NCBI GenBank assembly: GCA_037042915.1
Contig: CM073193.1
Location: forward strand, 3,906,001 to 3,970,000
From: Auricularia sp. M13
Taxonomy: Eukaryota > Basidiomycota > Agaricomycetes > Auriculariales > Auriculariaceae
DNA: 64,000 bases
Reading direction: 5' to 3'
A model generated the notes under the pieces. It had not been told where the DNA came from. It saw nothing but the letters and a program-made list of their open reading frames with translations, and ran no database searches. The stretch's first letter is position 1, and every line of letters begins with the position of its first letter. This document shows positions 45,962 through 57,407 of this stretch, one piece after another. Position numbers and translations under genes: made by a program.

Positions 45962-47102
45962 ATGTCTGCCATCACAGTCAATGCATCCCGTCATGGTGGC
46001 CGGTCGCGCGCCGCATCTCAGGATGGTGCGCGACGAATTCAGGCTGGCGGCGATGCTGCGCCACGGGAGCCGAAAGACACGCCCGAACCGAAGCGCACGG
46101 TGTCGATGGACTTCTGTTCAAGCGATGCGGACCTCATTCTGCGCTGTCGCGACCCAGAGCACGTCGATTTCTACGTCTTTAAACGCATCCTCATCGAAGG
46201 CTCCGCGGTGTTCCGCGACATGCTGAAATCTCCCGATTCAGCAGGCTCTCTATTGAAAGCGACACCGTCCACACGGGTGGTTGAGCTCACAGAGAGCCCA
46301 GAAGTGGTAGATCACCTTCTCCGATTGCTGTATCCCGTGAGGAAGCCGGATTTTGGTTCTCTCCATGAGTTGATACTCGTTATGAAGGTGTGATCGTTTA
46401 CTCTCTCTAACGTCCACACAGTATTTATGACTACCTGATCCCCGAAAGGCCGCAGAGAAGTTTCAGATGGAGGGAGTGCTGTACCAGCTTCGCGAACTGC
46501 TCGTCTCACCCAAATTTTTATACGAGTCCCCTGCGAGGGTGTACGCAGTGGCTTGTATGTTCTCTTGGGAGGCAGAAGCAAAAGCAGCTTCGCGCGCTGC
46601 CCTCTCAGTCGATGTGCTGCACTGCGAGCCCTTCCCCGAGCTAGGGGACATTTCTGCGCGTGCGTTTCTTCGATTACTGCAAATGCATCAGACGCGCGGA
46701 CAGCTGGCGATGCAGCTGCTCAATAACTTCTCTCCGACGTGCACCGGTACACCCGGAAGCGCATGTAGCTCAGCTGCGCCGTTGTGGTGGACGGAGTTCA
46801 AGAACCGAGCTCGAGAGGAATTGAGGACGTCGCCCACGACTGCGCGTATTTTCAAGGCGTATGTACCATAAGTTCACTCTGGCACTTACGAGAACTAACA
46901 TCAAAAGCAGCAGCTTCCTCGCACGTTGCGTATCCGACACTCTCGCCAAGTGTTCAAACTGCGGCGCAAGTTATCTCAGCTCTGCAACGCAAGCACGTCT
47001 ACAGCAGGTTTGTGCATTGCGGTCCAAAGCGTGATGTACTGTACATGCTGAGTGCGCTCCCAGCTGAAAGAGATGATCGACGCGTTACCCGACACGATAT
47101 GA
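45962..47102 (+). CDS. BTB/POZ domain protein
   Basis: ATG 45962 opens MSAITVNASRHGGRSRAASQ. The BTB fold is seen in FCSSDADLILRCRDPEHVDF, FKRILIEGSAVFRDMLKSPD, VVELTESPEVVDHLLRLLYP and, after an intron about 46388-46448, KAAEKFQMEGVLYQLRELLV. After it come ARVYAVACMFSWEAEAKAAS and a Cys-rich end, CVSDTLAKCSNCGASYLSS, then LKEMIDALPDTI, TGA 47100-47102. BTB proteins of this single-domain kind form a large family in Agaricomycetes, mostly of unknown role; substrate adaptation for Cul3 is a possibility only. Its stop is 23 bases from the convergent NSP1 stop. Confidence 0.8.
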
Positions 47103-47125
47103 ATAGCGGAGACTCGAAGCCTGGC

Positions 47126-49132
47126 TCAGCGCAGACCAAAGCCTCTAGAGCGCGACGCGCCGAGCCCAGGGTTACTGCCCGCCGCGTTCGTTGCTTTTGC
47201 ACCTCCGGCGTCTTCGATTTTCTTGGACACTTCCTTGACCTTAGTTTCTACATCTTTGACTGCGTAATCGATCCATTGTAGACTTGCTAGATGATGGTCG
47301 AGCACGGCGGTGATCGTTTGCATGGGATCGTCCGCGGGAGTCGTAGAGGACGAGGGCAATTCCAATCCGTTGACCGTGTCAATCATCTGGATGAGCGACT
47401 TGGACAGGTCGTCCAGTTGCCCATGTAACGAGGCCGCGAGCGTATAACTATCGCATGTAGGTCAGTGCCGGGAAAAGGCTAGGTCTGGGTGAGATGGCCT
47501 ACTTTTTGTCGCGCTCAGCGTCGGCCGGTCCGGCGTCAAGAGCGCGCAAACCGCCCCCTTGGCCCTCAAGAATATTCTGGGCCTCTTTTTCGTACACATC
47601 CAACGTCGCGGCAAGCTCCTTCTGCTGGAGCTCGATGTGGTCTAGCGCTTGCTCAACTGCACTCTGCTTTGACTCGGCGTCGAGCACAGTCGCATGCAAG
47701 GTTGAAATCTGTAGGTCCTAATCAGCGAGAGAGATCGTGCGCTTGTCATGGATGCGTTACATAGTTGCTGTTCTCGATGAGCGCGCGATCCCATGAGGAC
47801 ACTTCATTCGCAAACTTGACGAATTCACGAGTTTGTGTCTCAAGCTCCGAGCTCCATCGATTGACAATTTCTTCGATCGTTTTCCCGCGCAACAATGAGG
47901 GAGCCGGTACCGAAGGTACTGCGCCAGCCCCGGGAGCCGGCGCAGTTTTCGCGCCTGAAGCAGGCGTTGCACCAGTGGCATTGGTGGTACCGGTTGTAGA
48001 TGCACCTGCTGCAGGCGCTGTACCGCCGAACAAGGGGGCGGGAGTTGTTCCTGTCGGAGCGGTTCCAGCAGCAGGTGCAGTCGTGGAGGCCGGAGCAGTG
48101 CCAGAGGTGCCAGTTGCTGCCGGTTTTGGAGCACCAAACAGACTGAAAGCTGGAGTGCTTAACGTTAGAAGAGAGGCAGCGAGACTTGGTACAAAGGTCG
48201 TACGGGCAGCAGCAGGTGCGGCAGCTGCAGGAGCAGTTGAAGCACTAGCATCCTTCGAGGCTGTAGCCGCAGAGGCCAGGCTGAACATTCCACTTGAGGG
48301 AGCCGCCGGGGTAGCAGTCGCCGCTGGCTTTGCAGTGTCCTTGTTTCCTCCAAGGCCAAACATACTCGGTGCTGTAGCGCCTAGTAGATTTGAGACCCGA
48401 ATCCATTCTCACATTTCACAAGCTCACTAGTAGCACCTCCGAAGAGACTGGGAGTGGAAGTCGCTGTAGTGGTAGGCGCAGTCGTCGACGCAGTGGTAGC
48501 AGTTGTTGACGCTGGTGTCGCTGTGCTACCGAAGCCACCGAACAGCGAAGCGCCTGCTGGTGCAGGAATCGACGACGATGCAGTTGCTAAAAAGTATGAG
48601 CGGTTGGCTTGTATATGATGAGAGAGAGCAGTATAGTACCTGACGTTGTCACAGCTGGCTGCCCGAACAAACCGCCAGTTGTGGCACCTGCGGCCGGCGC
48701 GGTTGAACTCGCATCTATTCTCTATCAGCATCCTGAAGGGTCTACAGCAAGCCCAAAGCACATGCCTGCAGGCTTAGCTCCGAACAAAGATGTTGCAGAC
48801 GCTGTTGGACCAGCGGGCGCAGGGGTAGTTCCGAATAGGCTCGTTGTCGCAGGCGCGCCAGTCGTCGCGGGCACTGTGCCGGCTGCTGAGGCGCCAAAAA
48901 GGCTCGGTGTAGTCGTAGTACTGGTGGTTGTCGGCGGTGCACCAAATCCACTAAAGAGCCCACCAGGCTTGGGCGCGTCTGCGGGCTTGGGCGCGCCGAA
49001 AAGACTGGTTGTTGCGCCGCCTTGCGCAGTCGTGGACCCGAAGGAAGGCGTGCCAAAGCCGGCAAAGGCAGGGGGCTTGTTCGCATCGCCAGAGCCGGAA
49101 TTGGTACCACCGCCGCCAAAGAGGTTGGACAT
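47126..49132 (-). CDS. NSP1: FG nucleoporin Nsp1 (Nup62)
   Basis: Central-channel and cytoplasmic-side FG nucleoporin that binds transport receptors. ATG 49130-49132 opens MSNLFGGGGTNSGSGDANKP. The N-terminal half is FG-rich, with many SLFGA, GGLFSGFGA, SLFGGATS and Ala/Thr/Pro spacers. The C-terminal Nsp1 coiled coil reads LRGKTIEEIVNRWSSELETQ, TREFVKFANEVSSWDRALI, TLHATVLDAESKQSAVEQAL, HIELQQKELAATLDVYEKEA, LQWIDYAVKDVETKVKEVSK, and ends ASRSRGFGLR, TGA 47126-47128. Exon borders in the FG part are uncertain because the repeats read open in several frames. It is a known partner of Nup82, whose gene is nearby. Confidence 0.92.
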
Positions 49133-49222
49133 GTCGGGCCTGCACGCGCTGTCGGAGAACAACTTCTCAAGACGCGTCTCGGCCAACAGCGAGCTCGCCA
49201 CCGCTCTACACCCCTGCCAGTC

Positions 49223-50990
49223 ATGAACCACCAAAGCTCATCGGCGATGTCGTCCTACCCAACGCTTGCAGCAGCCAGCGCATCCCAGAATTCTCTGGGC
49301 AAAAAATATGTCGACGATCGGCTGTTGTATGGCTCACCAGCAGTGACTGCTCAGCTCCCCCCCGGCTGGACGCTCATGGTCCATCCTAGTGGCTGGATTT
49401 ACTTTGTGCACTTTGCTTCCAGCATTGTCACAGACGATGATATCAGGGATCCTATCGTCCTTCATGCTCTCACCGTTCAGATTGAAGCCCTCCCAACGAT
49501 TCCCTCGGGTTGCGAGGTGCATTTGCACTCAAAGGCCTTCCTCACCATTTTTGTCAACCATGACCGCGCTCTAAGTGCCCATTCTTTGGAAGCCGTGCAC
49601 GGGGCGCATGCAGAGAACATGGACCCGGAGTCTCTATTCCGCCTCCGTCGTCTCTACTGGTCGTTCATGGTGAAGATCTCGCGCCTCAGGCGACAAATTC
49701 TCTGATCATTCGAACAGCAACAACATCCGTGCCACAGACAACTGCCACCAAGCGCTGAGGATGAACTTCTGGAAGCTCTCACCAATTTTAGGACAGGTAT
49801 GCACATCCACAGCCGCTCTTCTATTCACTAACCACTGCACAGAAAATCTTATGTTCGACCAATCAAGTCCCAGCCCCTTCTCTGAATCAGAACTCGACTC
49901 GCTGCTCAATGTTCTCACGACGTATCGCGGTATGCGCAGTTCCTCCATTCTATGTCGTGGAATTTCTCACCGCTTTTGAGGGATCGGTGCACGGCCACAA
50001 TCGCCAGCCAAGACAACCTTCGTTGCTTGGGTCCTCCGACGCATCAGCGGCCACCGCGAAGCAACTTCATATGGCAAATGTACCCGCAAGTTCTATGACG
50101 ACCTCATGCTGTCCAAACAGTCACAGCCAGATCCCGCCCAAGAGTCGTCGCGAAGACGGCATAAAATCCTTAACGCAATTTCCGACGTTTTCCTGACCGT
50201 TGGCCTGTGGTCGGTTCCTTACAGCTATCTAGCCCATGTTCGCTCAGCGATCGCATATCGCGGACGGCTGTCAGCAGTGCAGAAGCGTTGGGAAGCTTAC
50301 ATATCGAAATTGGTGAAAGAATGGAACGACTTCAACTTGGTGGTGCGTTCAAGTACCTTACTGAATAAAGGAGACTCAGGATAATGAAACTTTCAGGCTA
50401 CCGTGTTGCTCTCGTATGCATCGGTCAACGCTGTCTTTTTTTCACTGACTACAAGTCGGCAGCGCAACCGTGTCTTTCTTAGCTGTCCCAGGGCTCGATG
50501 AAATCTCCTCCCTGCTATGCATGGTGTCCATCCTATTATCTCTGGGCTCTCTGGTGATCGGGGTCTTTTGCGTCTGGAAACACCAATCCAACATTCGTGC
50601 CAACGACTCGGTCCGTCCTCAACTTGATACTGTGTCTTAGAGCCCTTAAACTCACTGCGGACAGTTCCGATACATGCATAACACGCAAAACAGTTTCTTC
50701 GGTCTGCGCGGCCTGGCGATCCTTCTCAGCCTCCCCCTGGTGCTGCTCATCTGGGCCATCATCTGCTTCTCTTGTGCAGTGGTGTATACGCGTTCCGCGC
50801 GCTCCCCGAAGGCGAGACGGATCATTTAGAAGGCGCCGCAAGCCTCCCATGGGGCATTGCAGGTGCAGCAATGCTCGTCGCTTCTGTCGTTATAATGGCG
50901 GTGTGGTCATTTTCAAGAATATGGGTGCTGCACTCGACGTCTGGCCTTTTTGCACGTATCTTCTCGTTCGTGAGGAGAGCGGGGCATTGA
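49223..50990 (+). CDS. WW-domain protein with C-terminal membrane spans
   Basis: ATG 49223 (MNHQSSSAMSSYPTLAAASA). A WW-like domain follows: LPPGWTLMVHPSGWIYFVHF, with the L-P-x-G-W start and Y-F aromatic block. Spliced exons then give FSESELDSLLNVLTTYR, RRRHKILNAISDVFLTVGLW, YLAHVRSAIAYRGRLSAVQK, and hydrophobic spans VATVLLSASVGFLAVPGL, LCMVSILLSLGSLVIGVFCV, GLAILLSLPLVLLIWAIICF and IAGAAMLVASVVIMAVWSF, ending FARIFSFVRRAGH, stop 50988-50990. Proteins with this layout are common in Agaricomycetes and have no known role. The start codon is 90 bases from that of NSP1 on the other strand. Confidence 0.75.
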
Positions 50991-51421
50991 TGCTCCTTGG
51001 CACTCAGTGGCGGCAATCGGGTCAAATGTACGTGTAGAATCATTTATTGTGACTGTGGGGTATTGTATCTATTATGTATGTATATTTTTAAACGCCATCT
51101 ATAGCATATGTGTAAAATATAAGACTTGACATCTTTGCGAAAGAAATCGGTTTGTGCTTTGCTGAGGCGGCGGGAAATGAGTGCCGCTGCACAGCAGTGC
51201 GAAGGCAGTGCTCTCGGCTCTATAAGAGTCTTCACCGCATTGCTGAGAGGTAGTTGCTGAAGTGCTCGACTACGAGAGAGCCAACGAGAGCTCCGCCAGG
51301 TGGGTGCGGTACGCGTCAGTCGAGTAGCTTACGTAATATCCGCTGGAAAGCTCGCGACCTACGTGACACTGACACTCATTCGAAGCCAGCGTCGCCGCTT
51401 TACCGCTTGATCGCCAGCAGG
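50991..51421. other. Intergenic, 3' of the WW gene
   Basis: AT-rich stretch (about 51055-51120) likely to be the 3' end of the WW gene, then the promoter of the hydrolase gene. No gene seen. Confidence 0.5.
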
Positions 51422-52902
51422 ATGACGCACCTTCACCTGATATATATTCACGGGTTTCGTGGTACCTACGCTCACTCGCTGTTCCTGCGTTATCTAATGA
51501 GTGTCGGGCTCCGAATCTAGGGGACCACACATCCTTCCAAGCATTCCCGACAGACGTTTACCATGCCGTTCGCGCCAAACTACCACCGGAATTCGAGCTA
51601 TCCAGCTACCTGTATCCGACATACCCAAGCGTCAGGCCAATTGCTTACGCGACACAGCAATTTTTGCAATGGTAAAAACCTGTTCTATGAATTTGTCTGC
51701 GCTGCGTCTTTACGATCCTGCTTTCCAGGCTAGATAGGCAACAGCCTGGTCCTGTAATTCTCTTCGCGCACTCCATGGGTGGCCTACTCGCTGCAGAAGC
51801 CGCAACGTCTTCCGCCGAATCGTCGAAACGCATTGTGGGGCTTGTCGGTCTGGATGTGCCTTTCCTAGGACTCCATCCGCATGTCATCATCTCTGGTCTT
51901 GCGTCTTTACTCCCTAAGGACGACCCTCGCGTCTCTGGCGAAAAGGAACTGAACGGGCGACAAGTGAATCTCGTCCAAGAACACGACGCCTTTCAGCCGC
52001 AGGAGAAAGGCATGCTTTTCATTTTCGATGCGCGCCACCTTCGCTAATGCACTGCCCTTCGTGCAGATAGTGCTTCGGATGCTAGCAGTACCCATTCGGG
52101 ACGCTCTTCCCTGCTCTCGACCATTGATCGGGCTACGCAGTTCGTCGACCGCCATATTGACCACCCTGTGGTCGAGTTTTTCCAGCGGCACAAGGACGAT
52201 CCTCTCGGCGGTGTACATCGCTGGATTGTCAAGAACCTTGAATTTGGCAGTAGCATGTATGATGCGCGCGGCCTCCTGCAACGCTACGATGCGTTGGTTC
52301 GATGGCGCGGCCGCTGGGTGAACTACTGGACCACGACGGTGCCTCTGCCAAACATAGACTATTCTGCTGCCCCGGAGCTTTTCGAACTACCTCCATCCTC
52401 TCCTGCCCTGACTCCCGGACTGGGCCAGCAGTCCAGCTCTCCTGTACTGACGCTCCCCTTCGGGCAGCTGTCGAAGCAGGATTCGGATGACCCCAAGGCC
52501 GCTCCAAAGTGGTGGCACAGCGCCCTCCCCGCAGAACACGAGATCGTATCGAAATTTGCATCGTTTCTCTCGGGCAAAAGGGGTGGCCATAGCGATGGTT
52601 CGTCGCCCACCCTGCTCGCCCCTGCCAACGCGCAGATGCGCCCTTCGAGCCCGTCATCCTCCAGTGCTTCCAGCAGCACATCTACCGGTTCTAGCTCTGG
52701 GCGTTCACCGCATCATTTCATTGTCCTTCCATACAATGGAGGTGGCCGGCGCGCAAAGTGGCACAGTATTGTGGTCACAGGAGCGACGGATGAGGTCGTT
52801 GCTCATCAGGGCATCTTTATGCGGCACATAAATCCGGACTATGACCTTTTCGTTGAACGCGTTGCCCGATTAGTGGAACTTTGGAGCCGCGGCCTTCAAT
52901 GA
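51422..52902 (+). CDS. Alpha/beta serine hydrolase, lipase-like
   Basis: ATG 51422 opens MTHLHLIYIHGFRGDHTSFQ (joined across an intron about 51456-51520), the oxyanion-side HGF motif. Then PFAPNYHRNSSYPATCI in one frame or FPTDVYHAVRAKLPPEFELS in the spliced frame, YATQQFLQWL, and the nucleophile elbow VILFAHSMGGLLAAEAA (A-H-S-M-G, Ser about residue 100). Further on are RIVGLVGLDVPFLGLHPHVI, TIDRATQFVDRHIDHPVVEF, VHRWIVKNLEFGSSMYDARG, a Ser/Pro-rich linker, FIVLPYNGGGRRAKWHSIVV and a candidate catalytic-His region ATDEVVAHQGIFMRHINPDY. TGA 52900-52902. It resembles the DUF676/PGAP1-like lipases in its early His-Gly and Ser motifs; substrate unknown, probably a lipid ester. Confidence 0.8.
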
Positions 52903-53790
52903 CTCTTTCTGTCGGGCTTGCCTGGATCTACTCTATCAATACTACTTGTGGATTCGCTCCCACTAGACCCCACGCTCCAGGCACGCCCACACGATAGCGA
53001 AGACATGCTCCCCACCGTCCTGCCTAGTTGCGTCTGGTTCTCGAGCAATCTGCACCACTCAACCGAGTTCAGACGACCGAGTATTGGCGATGCACGGCCC
53101 TGTTTCTCCCGTCGTCTGCCTCGTGCCGATGTGATGATTGGCGAGTTCGCACTGTCGCAGGCCCTGCGTTCTATACTAGTCCTCTGCTGTATCTCCCGCC
53201 GAGTTCTTACCGCAGCGACACTCCTCTGTAATTCGAGCAGTCCGTCCCGATAAGGCTAAGACGGTTGCACGTCGGCGATATCCTGTGGAGGCTGTCTGCG
53301 GCACCAGCGGCTGGTATGCGCACTTATTCCTCGCACGAACGTTTCACTCCTCGCGTCAACGTCGGATATCCTGAAACCAGGCAGTTGCCTGCATCTGTGG
53401 TCGCACGAGATCCTCCTGCCGATACCATCTCAGTGGGCTATGCTAGAGTCCTCACCGCGCGATTTCCTCTGGATTCTCGCAACTTCTTTCCCTACACCCA
53501 ATCGGTTTGTTACTCGGATTGCTACACAAAATCACTGCCATGGATTCTTTGCCTCATACAGGTGATTGGTTCGGACATTTGCGGTTCCTGTCGATGAACG
53601 CGATGAATTGCGCTGGATCCAGTATCCCGGCAGTAGAATCCTACGCAACTAGTCCCTCAGCATCGGCCGCGGATTCCTCGGCGGTTTCTTGGAACGCGGC
53701 ACTGGTCCTCGTCGTCGCTGCCCGGTCTGCAGACGTCCTCGGTCCCAAATTACTGCACCGCGGACGCATCCGCCGCAGAGTAGTCGCGTG
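52903..53790 (+). other. Possible decayed or unresolved gene
   Basis: Protein-like runs occur in all three plus-strand frames but no splice scheme joins them: RAVRPDKAKTVARRRYPVEA with CGTSGWYAHLFLARTFHSS (about 53240-53360), FAVPVDERDELRWIQYPGSR (about 53575-53640) and GRGFLGGFLERGTGPRRRCP (about 53670-53730). This could be a gene with frame-breaking changes or a real gene with unusual introns. No family recognised. Confidence 0.25.
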
Positions 53791-54529
53791 ATCTAATGAG
53801 ATTCCTACGCCGGTTCGGGCGCCCCCGCCCCCCGTCATGCGGGGCGACTCGGGATTGTGGCGACAATCCCATGCGTTGAGCCCCAAAAGGGCACGTGCAT
53901 CGTGCTGCCATAGTTCCTAGTTGGGAGCCCGTGCGCGCGGTGCTGTTCTTTCGAAGCGCGCTCAGACCAGGAAGAGCGCGTGTTCTGCCGCCCAATTGCG
54001 CACAGGCTGCCTGTCGCCGAGCATCACATGACGATATAATAGCCCTCAGTCTCCGACCCTTGGGCAACGACGAAATTTATGTCCCTACAACTGCGTCATT
54101 CGCTCTGTCGCTCACGCGAGATCGGCGGGAGTGCTCTGCATCGTAACGGATCAGCGAGCGTCAGGTCCCGTAACTGATCTTTGTTTGGGCAGTGATCACT
54201 AGAACCGACGACACGGTTCACGCGGCCACTCACGGGTAACCGCGCGCGAACTTGAGGGAAGTCACCGGGCGCTTTATGGCTGAACATCGATGTTCTCCAG
54301 GCCCGCCGTGGCCCGTGCGGAACGGGCACTTGTCGGACAGTCACCTGTCGCGGTTTCTTCGGCGTGCGATAGTCCCACGCAAACAGGAAGGTATGGCTCG
54401 CAACAGAGGCCGTCTGCCTGATCTGGGAGTCGATGGCCATGTGCACATCTGTGCCCGATTCATACTTAACGGGAACACATGCAGGCAATGTCTGGCTAAG
54501 CGATCTCTCACAGACACCATCCTCCTGCG
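53791..54529. other. Upstream region of the bZIP gene
   Basis: No supported gene. Short upstream frames occur close to the bZIP start (for example ATG 54433) and could act as uORFs if transcribed. Confidence 0.4.
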
Positions 54530-56016
54530 ATGTTCTCGTCCACAGCGTCCTCCTTCAGCGACGATCTCGACCCGGTCCTGTCGAGCTGCTACAACCTCAA
54601 TCAGCTCAACCGCTTCCCCATCCTGCCACTTTCCTCATCGATGCCCACGATGACCAGCTCCTTCGGGGCTTCGCCGTTCGCGCTCGACGATCTGAACGAG
54701 GGATTCTCGCCCCACCCGATGCCAATACGACGCCTGAGCTCGTCTTCGACAAGCTCATCTTCATCCGAGCTCTCGATTCCGCCGTCCTGCCTGCAGACGA
54801 TACCGCCGAAGCTCATGGAGATCGAGTTGTCTCCAAGCCCGTCTCCCATTGACGCGGGGCAGCTCGCAATGCCAGAGACACCTGGCTCGCCGACGCAGCT
54901 GCAGGCGTCCTCCGACGCATTGGGCTCGGGCAAGAAGAGCCGCGCTCCTCCGCGCGAACGCGTCTCTCTCAAGGACTTCCGGCCACCTGGTAAGTAAGAC
55001 GGTGTTGGATACCTCTCAAATGCTCATGCTAGCTGCAGATGTGACCGGCTTGTCGAAGCGTGAGGCGCGATTGGTCAAGAACCGCGCTGCTGCTTTTCTC
55101 TCTCGCCAGAGAAAGCGCGAGGAGTTCGAGGCCATGGAAATGTACGCAATTAGTATCTGAGACACGCGTTCTAGTCTGACATTGCGATAGTCGCGTTGGG
55201 GAACTTGAGAAGGAGAACTCCCGTCTTCGCAACCACCTTTCGTCGACAGGCCGAGACGTCTCAATGACAGAGCAAGTGTTCCACGCAGAAATGGCGGCTA
55301 TGCGCGCCCAACTCGCCTCCACCGAGCAACGAGCTGCCGAGTTGCGCAATGAGCTCATGCGGACGCGTTCCGTACAAGCAATGGGTCAGTTCCCCGGCAA
55401 CCACGTCAAGCAGGAGACCATGGACTTTGGGTTCGCTCGCAGTCCGTCGCCTTCTTCCTCCGACGAAGGCTCCCAAAAGGACACGGAGCGCACAGCAACT
55501 AGGCTGGGACTGATGGTGAGTGGCTATTGAGCAATCCGCCACAGAGAGCATAACACTGACGTCGTCTCAGGTTCTCATGTCCCTTTCCAGCGTCCTTTCT
55601 AAATCGTCAACGTCGTCATGGGGCTTGCCTTCGAAATTCAGCCTATCCACGGATAGTGACGCTGTTCTCGGCGAGCACTTATTCGGGGAGCCGCAACGGC
55701 GCGCATGGGATGCGTTCACAGGCGACATGAATGTCGTGGGAACGACGGATGCCGAGTTCGACGTCGCGTTCACACCCTCCACGGAGGCGGGAAAGACGCA
55801 TGTGCGGCTCTCCATGCCGGGTCGCCAGGACCCTGCGCGCTTCCGTGGGCCATGTCGCCCTCCTCGCCGGAGTTTGCGTTCGACATGCCAGTAGGCATGG
55901 ACATGGGTCTCGACGCCTTTGGTCAGACCTTCGGCGCCGAAGGCATGAAGAAGCGGCTTCGCGTGTCGATGAAGAACCCAAATGCAGCCGGCGATTGGGA
56001 CGTGGAGATTCTCTAA
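54530..56016 (+). CDS. bZIP transcription factor (frame change near C-terminus)
   Basis: ATG 54530 opens MFSSTASSFSDDLDPVLSSC. Ser/Pro-rich activation-like region (SPHPMPIRRLSSSSTSSSSS). Basic region from about 55041: TGLSKREARLVKNRAAAFLS and RQRKREEFEAME, followed after an intron about 55141-55191 by a leucine zipper VGELEKENSRLRNHL, then EQVFHAEMAAMRAQLASTE and LRNELMRTRS. The N-x7-R signature (NRAAAFLSR) is complete. It resembles ATF6/CREB3-type basic regions more than typical Hac1. The last part runs DAFTGDMNVVGTTDAEFDVA ... HVRLSMPGRQDPARF in one frame and WAMSPSSPEFAFDMPVGMD ... NPNAAGDWDVEIL in another, TAA 56014-56016. The junction near 55843 needs one missing base, a short unconventional intron, or a 71-nt intron (55821-55891) that removes good coding sequence. 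Confidence 0.75.
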
Positions 56017-57407
56017 ATGTGGTCGTGGCCTCCCTATCGCGTCGCTTATGCCGACAAGTATGCAATTTTCCTTGCATTACGATGTTACGACGTTCGCGCA
56101 TCGCACGGAATAGCGCTTTGAAGGCATTCCCTGCCCTGTGTCGAGCACTTTCCTTGCGTCATCTGTCTCTGTATCGGTACCTGTACTTGTACGTATTTTT
56201 ATTGTATTGAATTTCTCGTACCTCGCATTCGGATTCTTGCACCGCACGAGTTTGTTGTTTGGTTGTTTGGCCTGCAAGGAGACTGTGGGGAAAACCTCGG
56301 TGCGTACCCAGTCTATGCAAGACTTAGATCCCGCGCAGAGAGACCGCTACAACCTTCGGTGAATCTCCTTTGTTTCTCCGGCACTCGCCGTAGGACGATT
56401 GCAGACAGACTTCGAAGCGGCCCGGATGGGGTCTGTGCGCACACCTGACGTGACCGTGGGAAGGGCACTGGCCTCCTACAGTTTCCGCAACCTTCACGAG
56501 GACGACGGAGGGCCGGAAACAGGTGCACGCAAGCTTCCTCATCATTCTTGCACATTGCGCAGTGCGTCATTGTGAAATAAGGGCAAGTGTAGGGTGCAAA
56601 GGATTTCGGCCGTGCGGGAGTGAGGCGGGCTGAGGAACCGCGGAGAACTTTACCATGCAGGCGAGTCTGAGTTACGGCGGAAAACAACAATTATGACACA
56701 ATACACGAGAAACTTGAGTCCAAGGGCATATGACAATGATCTACAGACGATTGAATCGACAGGCAGTCTTAGCGGCCGCCCTGCTGTTGCCCATCTCGCC
56801 GCGGGAGTCTGATGGCGGCATGTTTCGCGATGTTCGCATGTGCCTCTTGCGTCGTTACAAGGCACTGTCCAGGGCACCCACGCGTCATGACACAAGGGAA
56901 GATGCCGGGCTTCGTCTTCGCCGGCTGACGGTGCAAGCAGACGTTGCAAATGGCCATGTGGATCTGAAAAAGAACGAGCAAAGTCAACGACGTCACATGA
57001 CCGATATCCTCGGCGCCACATACAAGACTTTAAACGTTTCCTGAGGCTACTAGGTTGGAGTGTGGATTGGAGCTTGCGCAACAGCGTTCGGGAGTGCGCG
57101 AGAGTGTACGACGACGGCTGAAAGTGTGCGACAACGTTTGGGAGTTGACACTGGCAACAAGCTACCCCGTTCAACAACGACTTATAAGGCGAGCCGAGAG
57201 CACGGATTTGTTGGGTAGACCGCGATGCCAGTGAAGCCCGAGACCCAGAAGAAGAATCATGCTGGGGATCTCGAGCAAGGCATCGCTTATTGTGGGATCT
57301 TGAGGCCTTGCGCAAGGAGCATTCGGGGATGCCATTCTGAGGCCTCGTAGCGCTGATGTGCCTGGATCGATTATGGCCTGGGTCGCTCGTCTCGGGGAGA
57401 AGCATGC
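56017..57407. other. Intergenic, bZIP gene to membrane-protein gene
   Basis: About 1.4 kb. A minus-strand frame (56650-57405, 251 codons) is open but has no domain, is rich in Arg/Ser/Cys and lacks introns; I do not support it as a gene. Pyrimidine- and T-rich sequence near 56160-56270 suits the bZIP 3' end. Confidence 0.45.

Noticed and set aside
56650-57405. 251-codon minus-strand frame upstream of the bZIP 3' end
   Set aside because: No recognisable domain or intron. Composition is typical of non-coding GC-rich sequence, apart from one hydrophobic end.
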